Part shown: positions 1 through 6,032 of the stretch, in pieces
Layout of the letters: each line of letters opens with the position of its first letter
Numbering within the stretch: the first letter of the stretch is position 1
Assembly: GCA_900772835.1 (NCBI GenBank)
Contig: CAAGSA010000016.1
Span: forward strand, 1-18,203
DNA: 18,203 nt
DNA from: an uncultured Prevotella sp.
GTDB taxonomy: Bacteria > Bacteroidota > Bacteroidia > Bacteroidales > Bacteroidaceae
Reading direction: 5' to 3'
The notes under the pieces: model-generated
Database searches by the model: none
Told to the model about the DNA's origin: nothing
The model's input: the letters and a program-made list of their open reading frames with translations, nothing else
Translations under genes and position numbers: made by a program

Positions 1-66
1 GTTGAAACTGCCAAGAAACACAATCAGACACCATTCAATGCAATTCAAGCCTTATTTGAGGCTTGA
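1..66 (+). CDS. C-terminal tail of a probable transposase (partial, IS66-like)
   Basis: An open frame runs in from the left window edge and ends at TGA (64-66), giving 21 residues that end NAIQALFEA. Only the tail is visible, so no catalytic residues can be checked. The assignment rests on position: about 30 bp after the stop, the sequence reads GAATAGTTAC (89-98). Read from the other strand this starts GTAA, the terminal bases typical of IS66-family inverted repeats. A transposase gene ending just inside the right end is the usual IS66 arrangement. It could instead be the end of an unrelated gene. Confidence 0.35.
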   Translation, partial: VETAKKHNQTPFNAIQALFEA

Positions 67-98
67 AAACTTGTCATGCACTATCGCTGAATAGTTAC
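1..98 (+). mobile_element. Right end of a probable IS66-family insertion sequence (partial)
   Basis: The segment holds a transposase-like tail (1-66) followed by a terminus whose outer bases, read inward on the minus strand, are GTAACTATTCAGCG. IS66 elements characteristically begin with GTAA and make 8-bp target duplications. If this end is right, the first flanking bases are ctttcgcc (99-106). The left end lies outside the window, so neither inverted-repeat pairing nor the duplication can be verified. Confidence 0.35.
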
Positions 99-229
99 CT
101 TTCGCCGGAATTGCGGCAGAGCGGTTCCGAATCCGTTTCCTTACGGGAGTCTCTGGAGTCGTATGGCTGAAAAGAACGGTCACTCTACGCCTTTTTTTAC
201 TGCAAAAGCCATGCTGCATTTCACAAACA

Positions 230-317
230 TGCCGTTTATCGATGACAAGTGTGCCGTTTGCGAATGATTAATGTGCCGTTTTTCGATGATAAGTGTGCCG
301 TTTGCTGATGCAAAACA
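230..317. repeat. Four tandem 22-bp units, possible IS21-type end repeats
   Basis: Units at 230-251, 252-273, 274-295 and 296-317 each begin TGCCGTTT, followed by a variable position and then a CGATGA/GAATGA/CTGATG-like segment. The first three end AAGTG or TAATG. The period is exactly 22 bp with no spacers, so this is not CRISPR. Multiple short repeats within the termini are known for IS21-family elements, where the transposase binds them. No istA or istB gene is present here, so this would be a solo end or remnant. The IS21 link is inferred from layout. Confidence 0.6.
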
Positions 318-352
318 TACCGTCGGCAATATTCAAGCCATACGCTGTGACT

Positions 353-383
353 AAAAAAGCTCTTACGTGCGCACACATAAGAG
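353..383 (-). terminator. Rho-independent terminator of the Rpn-like gene
   Basis: On the minus strand the stem CTCTTA (383-378) pairs with TAAGAG (365-360). The loop region contains a self-complementary GTGTGCGCAC-like core, and a C plus six T residues follow (358-353). It lies 50-80 nt past the stop codon of the nuclease gene on the same strand, where a terminator is expected. Confidence 0.7.
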
Positions 384-432
384 TCTGATGAACTGAACTG
401 TATTTTAGTCGCTACATTCCGCATACCTGGCA

Positions 433-1329
433 CTACAGTTTTTCAATATCCGCTGCAGCAAGACCTGTCGTTTCAGATATGACATCTGTCGGCAGTCCCT
501 TTTCTATCATCTTCTTTGCTATTTCGATGCTGCGTTGTTCTATTCCTTCCGCCCTGCCCTCTTCCCTGCCTTCTGCACGACCCTCTGCTTTGCCTTCTGC
601 AAAGCTGTCCTTCTTTGCCGTATTTATCGCGTTCACAATATCGCGATAGGCATTCACACTGTCCTCGTACTGCATAAGCTCCTGCGGATTGAACTTCGAT
701 ATCTCTGCCTGCTCAAACAACCGCGTGAAGACGCGTTCCTGCAGTGCTGCCGGGCGACTCATCAGGTTGGAAAGGTTTTTCAGCACATACATCCATTTGT
801 CATACATTGTCACCAGCTCAGCCTCCGTCTTGTCGAACTTCGGAATCTCCACGTAGAAATATGTAAGCTTGTCGTAGAACACCTTCTTCGTGTCCACCTC
901 CATAAGCTTCACCTCGTGATGCCAGTGTTTTGCCTCATCCAATCCTTCCGCATAGTTGAAGTTCAGTAGCCCGATGGTATATACCGACTCCAGCTTAAAG
1001 TCCCAGTTTCTACCCTTCTGAGCCTGCTCGCGGATGGGGAAAGTGGAATAGTAGATGGTACGGTCCTTGAAAAATTCCTGATACACGTTCTGCATCTCCA
1101 CGATGAATTTCTCCCCTTTCTGGTTCTCGCAGTAAACATCGAATATGGCACGCCTTGCATCCGAGCGGTCGCCAAGCTGCTCCGAATTGAGGTATGTCAC
1201 GTCTTTCACGTCCTGTTTACCGAGAAACATAGCGTTGAGGAAGCTGATAAGCAGCTCCTTGTTGAACTCAGAGCCGAAGAGCCTCTTGAAACCGAAGTCG
1301 GTGTGCGGATTTAAGTATCTTTCTTCCAT
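433..1329 (-). CDS. Rpn family PD-(D/E)XK nuclease / putative transposase
   Basis: This 298-residue protein has the hallmarks of the Rpn/PDDEXK_2 family, common in Bacteroidales and often labelled 'transposase'. Members studied in E. coli are DNA endonucleases that promote RecA-independent recombination. The N-terminus reads LNPHTDFGFKRLFG. The probable catalytic elements are D64 (in FDVYC) and E78-x-Q80 (in VEMQ), a PD-(D/E)XK variant. A predicted helical middle follows. Residues about 245-262 form an AEGKAEGR-type repeat, and the end resembles a small helix-turn-helix (KGLPTDVISETTGLAAADIEKL). Length is normal for the family and the frame is intact. No partner gene is adjacent. A -7 box and palindrome lie just upstream and a terminator downstream, so it is probably monocistronic. 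Phage-defence or recombination roles have been discussed for the family but cannot be deduced here. Confidence 0.85.
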   Translation of the reverse strand: MEERYLNPHTDFGFKRLFGSEFNKELLISFLNAMFLGKQDVKDVTYLNSEQLGDRSDARRAIFDVYCENQKGEKFIVEMQNVYQEFFKDRTIYYSTFPIREQAQKGRNWDFKLESVYTIGLLNFNYAEGLDEAKHWHHEVKLMEVDTKKVFYDKLTYFYVEIPKFDKTEAELVTMYDKWMYVLKNLSNLMSRPAALQERVFTRLFEQAEISKFNPQELMQYEDSVNAYRDIVNAINTAKKDSFAEGKAEGRAEGREEGRAEGIEQRSIEIAKKMIEKGLPTDVISETTGLAAADIEKL

Positions 1330-1356
1330 AATCTGTCATGTTTGAAGCAATATGTG

Positions 1357-1364
1357 CAAAGTTA
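1357..1364 (-). promoter_or_regulatory. -7 box (TAACTTTG) of the Rpn-like gene
   Basis: The minus strand reads TAACTTTG, a match to the Bacteroidetes -7 consensus TAnnTTTG. It lies 28 nt before the start codon, implying a 5' leader of about 20 nt. No TTTG -33 box is seen at the expected distance; an 18-bp palindrome occupies much of that space instead. Confidence 0.55.
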
Positions 1365-1380
1365 AGAAAATATTTTCTTA
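1363..1380. promoter_or_regulatory. Perfect 18-bp palindrome upstream of the Rpn-like gene
   Basis: TAAGAAAATATTTTCTTA is identical to its reverse complement. It overlaps the first bases of the -7 box and fills the -7/-33 spacer. This is the position of a repressor operator, although an AT-rich palindrome could also be chance or a cruciform-prone site. No regulator gene lies next to it. Confidence 0.4.
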
Positions 1381-1462
1381 TAATTGCCTTTATCCAGGTT
1401 TTATTGTTGCCGACGGCTAAATGTCCTGCCGAATTTCACCTTATTATATACCACGACTGTGC

Positions 1463-1511
1463 ATCAGCAGCCCGAAGACCGCCTTTACCATACATAGAAT
1501 TTACTGCTGAT
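1463..1511. repeat. 8-bp inverted repeat in the rpn/NusG-like intergenic region
   Basis: ATCAGCAG (1463-1470) and CTGCTGAT (1504-1511) are perfect inverse complements separated by 33 bp, ending 25 bp before the -33 box of the next promoter. It might be a bipartite regulator site. The long loop makes a terminator unlikely. Confidence 0.25.
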
Positions 1512-1536
1512 TTGAAATAAAAAAATGTAAGCATAG

Positions 1537-1567
1537 TTTGTCAGCTATGTTTTTTTTTGTATATTTG
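1537..1567 (+). promoter_or_regulatory. Bacteroidetes-type promoter for the NusG-like gene leader
   Basis: TTTG (1537-1540), a 19-bp spacer containing a T-run, and TATATTTG (1560-1567) match the -33/-7 consensus TTTG-N19-21-TAnnTTTG exactly. Transcription should start near 1574. That leaves a leader of about 357 nt before the ATG at 1931, far longer than for the other genes here. Confidence 0.8.
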
Positions 1568-1617
1568 CACCCGAATGAGCGTCTGTTTATAGGGCGCAAA
1601 ACAAATTAAATAACATT

Positions 1618-1644
1618 ATGGCTTTCTATAAGGCAAAAGTATGA
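1618..1644 (+). CDS. Candidate 8-codon leader peptide MAFYKAKV
   Basis: ATG at 1618 opens an 8-codon frame ending at TGA (1642-1644), about 45 nt after the predicted transcription start. Its stop overlaps the ATG of a second small ORF (ATGA at 1641-1644), an arrangement that favours translational coupling. A different reading is that MAFYKAK resembles the N-terminus of Bacteroidetes HU-family DNA-binding proteins, so this could be the relic of a decayed hu-like gene. Tiny ORFs arise easily by chance, so confidence is low. Confidence 0.25.
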   Translation: MAFYKAKV

Positions 1645-1721
1645 AACACAAGATGCTAAACAAAAGCCTTGAAGCATTAAGCTTACTTACGGCAGAAAGA
1701 CATAAAAGTGTTGAGGATTAG
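1641..1721 (+). CDS. Candidate 26-codon leader ORF overlapping the previous one
   Basis: The frame starts at ATG 1641 inside the ATGA overlap and encodes 26 residues (MKHKMLNKSLEALS... ending KSVED) before TAG (1719-1721). It is lysine- and leucine-rich and resembles no family I know. It ends 12 nt before a nested hairpin (1733-1777), so ribosomes on it could influence folding of the leader. This is positional inference only. Confidence 0.25.
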   Translation: MKHKMLNKSLEALSLLTAERHKSVED

Positions 1722-1732
1722 TGGAAGTTAGT

Positions 1733-1801
1733 CTATTGGTTTTCAATGCTATGGGTTGTTTGACCCTCCCCCAATAGTCCTGGAAGAGTAATCTTTTCAG
1801 G
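1733..1801 (+). promoter_or_regulatory. Two consecutive hairpins in the leader of the NusG-like gene
   Basis: The first hairpin has an outer stem CTATTGG (1733-1739) with CCAATAG (1771-1777) and an inner stem GGGT (1753-1756) with ACCC (1763-1766). The second pairs CCTGGAAG (1779-1786) with CTTTTCAGG (1793-1801), using G-U pairs. Neither is followed by a U-run, so they are not simple terminators. Bacteroides UpxY antiterminators act on long structured leaders of their own operons, so a similar role is possible here. Apart from these structures and the tiny ORFs, I see nothing else in 1802-1930. Confidence 0.35.
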
Positions 1802-1930
1802 GGAAGCGGCTCTGTATACACAAGTATCAGAATGGTTAACATTCATTAGCACACAAAATCCGGACACCAAATTCTCTATCAACACCCGAAAATAAAACAG
1901 ACGGCAGGCAGCGCCCTGCTCCCCTCCCCT

Positions 1931-3952
1931 ATGTGGTTCATTGTCAAGACAGACGTTTTTTCAGAGCAAGACTCGATAGATTTCTTGAAGAAGAAATACC
2001 CGCAGGTCATTGCGGACGTGTATTTCCCCTTGGGAAGAAAGACGTATGCCAATGAGAAGGGAGAAGAAAAGGCGAGGTTCGTGCCGCTCATTCAAGGACT
2101 GTTCTTTATAAAGGCAAACGACCGGCGGATGCTGCAGGCGATTCTCTCGCCGTATGGATATTTCGTGTACCGGGGAATGGAACACAGCGCAAGCGAGAAC
2201 AAATTCGTGGAACGCACGTTCTTCACAAAGGCCCATCTGCTTTGTCCGAACTGCAGCGAACTGACACTTGACGAGATTGTGGACAAGGCAAGGGTGCCCG
2301 ACGAGGACATGGAACGCTTCATCTACTACACAGAGAAGATAGCCGACGGCATTGAAGGGCTCAGCATCGTGGACAAGCGGTACAGCGACCTGGTGAACGA
2401 GAACGACACCATACGCATACTCAACGGTCCGATGGAAGGATGGACGGGGGTGGTGAAGCAGATCAAGCAAAAGGGAAAGAAAGACCGCCATCTGCTCGTG
2501 CGCTTCGGCAACGACCGCTGCCTGAACATTTCCAACATACGCAAATACGACATGCAAATCGTGAGGGAAGCCACGAAAGGTGCCAGGTCGGAGGCTGTGG
2601 GCGTATGGCGCGCCATAGACCAGCTTGTAGGTTATCTGCAGAACCGCAACCCTCAAGCCGACGCTCCGGCAATGCTGCGCCAGATGCTGAAGGACTACCA
2701 GGCAAAGCCCACCATAACGCGCTGCGGCAGCATGACGGACAAGGAATACCAGAGGAGAAAGCAGAAAAGGGAGGAAGACAACAAGGAATGCATAATCGGG
2801 AAACTGGACGCATCGATGCACAAGAATTTCCGAATACTGGCGAAATTCTTCGACACCGGAAATGCAACAGCTGAAAAAGGACTCGTGGAACTTATCCCCG
2901 ACAGCCAGTTGCGCCCTTTCCTCACACCCACTTCCGGCACAGCCATTCCCGAAGGCAAGTCGTATGCAATGCTCTGCCATACGGATTTCCAGGAACTCAT
3001 AATGCGATGCAACCTGAGGAAGTTTTTCCGCGACAAGGAATATGATGCCGACAAGTATGCGCCAGTATTCGACGAGGACTATGAGTATTATGCCCATTTC
3101 GCACTGCTGCAGACACTGGACGGGAAAGTGAAGGTTGCAACATCGTGGGGAGGATTCTATACATATTATAATAATTTGTCTGCCGACGAGCGACTGAAGT
3201 TCGACAAAGACCTGGAAGCAAAGCGCTATCCGCATTTCCGGCATCTGCTCGCCGACGGCTCGTTCCGCTTCGAGGAGAACAATGGCATCGGGGGATTTGC
3301 CGTGGAGCTGGACGTGGAATATACCGACGATGCAGAATTGTTGGGGCAAAGGGTTGCGCCTGTCATTGCCAGTTCTGCTTTCCTTGCACAGACCACGGCA
3401 GCAGCAGTGGAGATATGGCAGGGCACACGGCTCCTGCTCTGGCGCCAGTTGCTGCAACGCCACGTGCTACTGCACAAGGTGCCCGTTGCCGACATGCCGT
3501 CGGTCATTCCAGTAGACAAGAGGCTTGAAGCGGCTTTCGAAAGGCGCAACGGCAGAATCGATGTTGGCGGAATAATAATGGCAGTGGACGCGAAATGCAG
3601 TCTGATAAGGGGGTGCCTGCACAACGGCGAACTGGCACAGGCTGTGCTCGCATTGCTGTCGCTCGCCCACTCGCTCTCACGGCATTTCGCCAAAGACGAA
3701 CTGTACAACCACATCTCGGACGCGTTTAATCCGGATGCAGCCTGCTCTGCCATCTTCGAGGATATCCTCAAGGAAATGGACAAGGCGGAAAATGAGAGGA
3801 ATAGCCGAAACAGTATGTGTCATCTTGCGGCTCATCTACATAAAGGAATGGCGGAACTGCAGACAATGGATGCATGGACATATTTCAAATTTCCTTCTTT
3901 TCTCAAAGACATACATATTGCGGAAAGAAAGGCAAAGGCTCGCAAAAGATAA
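1931..3952 (+). CDS. NusG/UpxY-like protein with a large C-terminal extension
   Basis: This is a 673-residue protein. Residues 1-80 look like an NGN domain: MWFIVKT at the start, YFP at 31-33, and LIQGLFFIKAND where NusG paralogues have a conserved LFPGYVFV-type strand. A KOW-type segment follows at 157-203 (GPMEGWTGVV at 166-175, then VRFGNDRCLNISNI). NusG paralogues bind RNA polymerase and alter pausing or termination; UpxY proteins do so in capsule operons of Bacteroides. UpxY is under 200 residues, so the remaining roughly 460 residues are extra and match nothing I recognise. The extension has a charged stretch near 268-286, a Trp- and Leu-rich helical part, and a basic end (RKAKARKR). 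A CPNC pair sits at 105-108. The 130 nt to glmS hold only a 5-bp hairpin (4007-4019), so read-through is plausible. I infer control of the downstream polysaccharide genes. Confidence 0.7.
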   Translation: MWFIVKTDVFSEQDSIDFLKKKYPQVIADVYFPLGRKTYANEKGEEKARFVPLIQGLFFIKANDRRMLQAILSPYGYFVYRGMEHSASENKFVERTFFTKAHLLCPNCSELTLDEIVDKARVPDEDMERFIYYTEKIADGIEGLSIVDKRYSDLVNENDTIRILNGPMEGWTGVVKQIKQKGKKDRHLLVRFGNDRCLNISNIRKYDMQIVREATKGARSEAVGVWRAIDQLVGYLQNRNPQADAPAMLRQMLKDYQAKPTITRCGSMTDKEYQRRKQKREEDNKECIIGKLDASMHKNFRILAKFFDTGNATAEKGLVELIPDSQLRPFLTPTSGTAIPEGKSYAMLCHTDFQELIMRCNLRKFFRDKEYDADKYAPVFDEDYEYYAHFALLQTLDGKVKVATSWGGFYTYYNNLSADERLKFDKDLEAKRYPHFRHLLADGSFRFEENNGIGGFAVELDVEYTDDAELLGQRVAPVIASSAFLAQTTAAAVEIWQGTRLLLWRQLLQRHVLLHKVPVADMPSVIPVDKRLEAAFERRNGRIDVGGIIMAVDAKCSLIRGCLHNGELAQAVLALLSLAHSLSRHFAKDELYNHISDAFNPDAACSAIFEDILKEMDKAENERNSRNSMCHLAAHLHKGMAELQTMDAWTYFKFPSFLKDIHIAERKAKARKR

Positions 3953-4082
3953 CAAAAGCAAATATCTCGCAGGTTTGAGAACTTGAATATCAGGATATGA
4001 CGGGATTCCACTTAGTGGACTACACAATTTTATTGGAGTTAACCAACCAAACTAATAAATCAACAAATCAATTTTAAAGACA

Positions 4083-5951
4083 ATGTGCGGAATTGTAGGA
4101 TACATCGGAGGGCAGGACGCTTATCCGATACTTATTGAAGGATTGAAGAAACTTGAGTACCGTGGCTACGACAGTGCCGGAGTGGCTCTGTCAGGAGGTG
4201 CCGGCGACCTGCGCGTCTACAAGACGAAGGGCAAGGTGTCGAACCTCGAAGAGACGGCTTCCGGCAAGGACTGCAGCGGCACGACCGGCATCGCCCATAC
4301 ACGCTGGGCTACACACGGCGAGCCATCGGCAGCAAACGCCCACCCACACGTGAGCGGCGACGGCGAAATCGCCATCGTGCACAACGGCATTATAGAAAAC
4401 TATCAGGCCCTCAGAGAACAGCTACAGGCTAAGGGCTACCAGTTCAAGAGCGATACCGACACTGAGGTGCTCGTGCAGCTCATAGACTATTACTACAAGA
4501 AGAAGAACGACGGCGATCTGGCCGGTGCGGTGTGCCGCGCCCTGAACAAGGTGGTAGGCGCATACGCCATCGCTGTGATGGAGAAGAACAACCCGGGACA
4601 TATCGTGGTGGCACGCCAGTCCAGCCCACTGGTAGTGGGTGTAGGCGAAGGCAATGCCGAATTCTTCATCGCCAGCGACGCTACACCCATCGTGGGACAC
4701 ACCGACAAGGTGGTGTACCTCGAAGATGGTCAGGTGGCAGACATCGCGCCGGGCAGGGATATGGTGCTCACCGACCTCCAGCGCACGGCGTGCAGCTACG
4801 ACGTGAAGACCGTTGACCTCGACATATCGCGCCTGAGCAAGGGAGGATTCGACCACTTCATGCTCAAGGAGATATACGACCAGCCGGGATGTCTGCGCGA
4901 CTGTATGGGCGGCAGACTCTTCTATGACGCAGAACACCCGGAAAACAACCGTATCGTGCTCTCCGCCGTGGAAGGCTATCGCGACCGTCTCGTCAATGCA
5001 CGGCATATCACCATCGTGGCGTGCGGTACGAGCTGGCACGCTGCCCTAATCGGTAGACAACTGATTGAGAAGATGTGCCGCAAGCGCGTTGACGTGGCAT
5101 ACGCCAGCGAGTTCCGCTATGGCGACCCCGTAATCGAGCCAGGCGACGTGGTGATTGCTGTGAGCCAGAGCGGCGAGACGGCAGACACGCTTGCTGCCGT
5201 GAAGCTCGCACGCCAGCACGGCGCGCTCATATTCGGAATAGTGAACGGAGTAGGCTCATCCATTGCACGAGAGACCGACACCGGCATCTACATACACGTG
5301 GGACCGGAAATCGGCGTGGCAAGCACGAAGGCTTTCACGGGCCAGGTTACCGTGTTCACGCTGCTCGCCCTGGCCCTGGGCCACGAATGCGGCACTCTCC
5401 CCGATGCCGAATACCAGTCGATGATATCCGAGTTAGCACAGATTCCGTCGAAGATGGAAACCGTGCTGAAACAGGCACCGCTGGTGAGACAGCTCGCAAG
5501 GCGGTACACCTACGCACGCAACTTCCTATATCTCGGCAGAGGTATCAACTTCCCCGTGGCACTCGAGGGCGCTTTGAAGCTCAAGGAGATAAGCTATATC
5601 CACGCCGAGGGATACCCGGCAGCAGAAATGAAGCACGGCCCTATCGCACTCGTCGACCAGGACATGCCAATTGTGTTCCTCGCCACACACCACAGCCTCT
5701 ACGAGAAGATTATCTCAAACATGCAGGAGGTGAAATCGCGCGAGGGACGAATCTTTGCCGTCGTGACCGAGGGCGACGCACAGGTACGAACGATAGCAGA
5801 CAGCGTTATCGAAGTGCCGCGCACTGTAAATGACCTTGTCGGCTTGCTCAGCGTTGTACCACTGCAGCTGCTTGCCTACTATGTGGCGGTGGACAAGGGG
5901 CTCGACGTGGATATGCCGCGCAACCTCGCAAAGAGCGTAACTGTTGAATAA
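4083..5951 (+). CDS. glmS: Glutamine--fructose-6-phosphate aminotransferase (isomerizing)
   Basis: GlmS makes glucosamine-6-phosphate from fructose-6-phosphate and glutamine, the entry step to UDP-GlcNAc for peptidoglycan, LPS and capsule. The 622-residue protein is full length for the family. It begins MCGIVGYIG, so Cys2 becomes the N-terminal nucleophile of the class II glutaminase domain after Met removal. Conserved glutaminase segments are HTRWATHG (72-79) and HNGIIENY (100-107). Two SIS domains follow, with ACGTSWHAALIG, SQSGETADT and later LGRGINFPVALEGALKLKE and EGYPAAEMKHGP. The C-terminus PRNLAKSVTVE is the characteristic sugar-isomerase tail. I see no consensus promoter in the 130 nt upstream, so it may be read from the NusG-like gene. 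No glmS ribozyme is expected or seen. Confidence 0.97.
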   Translation: MCGIVGYIGGQDAYPILIEGLKKLEYRGYDSAGVALSGGAGDLRVYKTKGKVSNLEETASGKDCSGTTGIAHTRWATHGEPSAANAHPHVSGDGEIAIVHNGIIENYQALREQLQAKGYQFKSDTDTEVLVQLIDYYYKKKNDGDLAGAVCRALNKVVGAYAIAVMEKNNPGHIVVARQSSPLVVGVGEGNAEFFIASDATPIVGHTDKVVYLEDGQVADIAPGRDMVLTDLQRTACSYDVKTVDLDISRLSKGGFDHFMLKEIYDQPGCLRDCMGGRLFYDAEHPENNRIVLSAVEGYRDRLVNARHITIVACGTSWHAALIGRQLIEKMCRKRVDVAYASEFRYGDPVIEPGDVVIAVSQSGETADTLAAVKLARQHGALIFGIVNGVGSSIARETDTGIYIHVGPEIGVASTKAFTGQVTVFTLLALALGHECGTLPDAEYQSMISELAQIPSKMETVLKQAPLVRQLARRYTYARNFLYLGRGINFPVALEGALKLKEISYIHAEGYPAAEMKHGPIALVDQDMPIVFLATHHSLYEKIISNMQEVKSREGRIFAVVTEGDAQVRTIADSVIEVPRTVNDLVGLLSVVPLQLLAYYVAVDKGLDVDMPRNLAKSVTVE

Positions 5952-5963
5952 CGGTAACGCACA

Positions 5964-5994
5964 CTGCCGCTGCTGCCCCGGAGCACAGCGGCAG
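5964..5994 (+). other. Intercistronic hairpin after glmS
   Basis: CTGCCGCTG (5964-5972) pairs perfectly with CAGCGGCAG (5986-5994) over a 13-nt loop, 12 nt after the glmS stop. No U-run follows on either strand, so full termination is unlikely. It may protect the upstream mRNA 3' end or lower expression of the downstream genes relative to glmS. Confidence 0.5.
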
Positions 5995-6032
5995 AACAAG
6001 AAAAGAACCAACCGTAAAGAAAACGATACAAA

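Noticed and set aside
230..317. CRISPR array
   Set aside because: The 22-bp units are contiguous with no spacers, and no cas genes are in the window.
236..433. 65-codon minus-strand frame
   Set aside because: It runs through the terminator and the 22-bp tandem repeats; its repetitive C-terminus (QTAHLSSKNGTLIIRKR) is simply a translation of those repeats.
1338..1520. 60-codon plus-strand frame with a hydrophobic start
   Set aside because: It lies across the divergent promoter and palindrome of the nuclease gene, with no promoter of its own and no family resemblance.
1961..3463. 500-codon open frame on the minus strand opposite the NusG-like gene
   Set aside because: It is antisense to a recognised gene, has a His/Val/Leu-rich composition typical of reverse-frame shadows, and no promoter or family motif.
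3953..4082. Terminator or separate promoter between the NusG-like gene and glmS
   Set aside because: Only a 5-bp stem (4007-4019) without a U-run is present, and the nearest box, CAGGTTTG, deviates from TAnnTTTG and lacks a -33 partner. Neither can be claimed.
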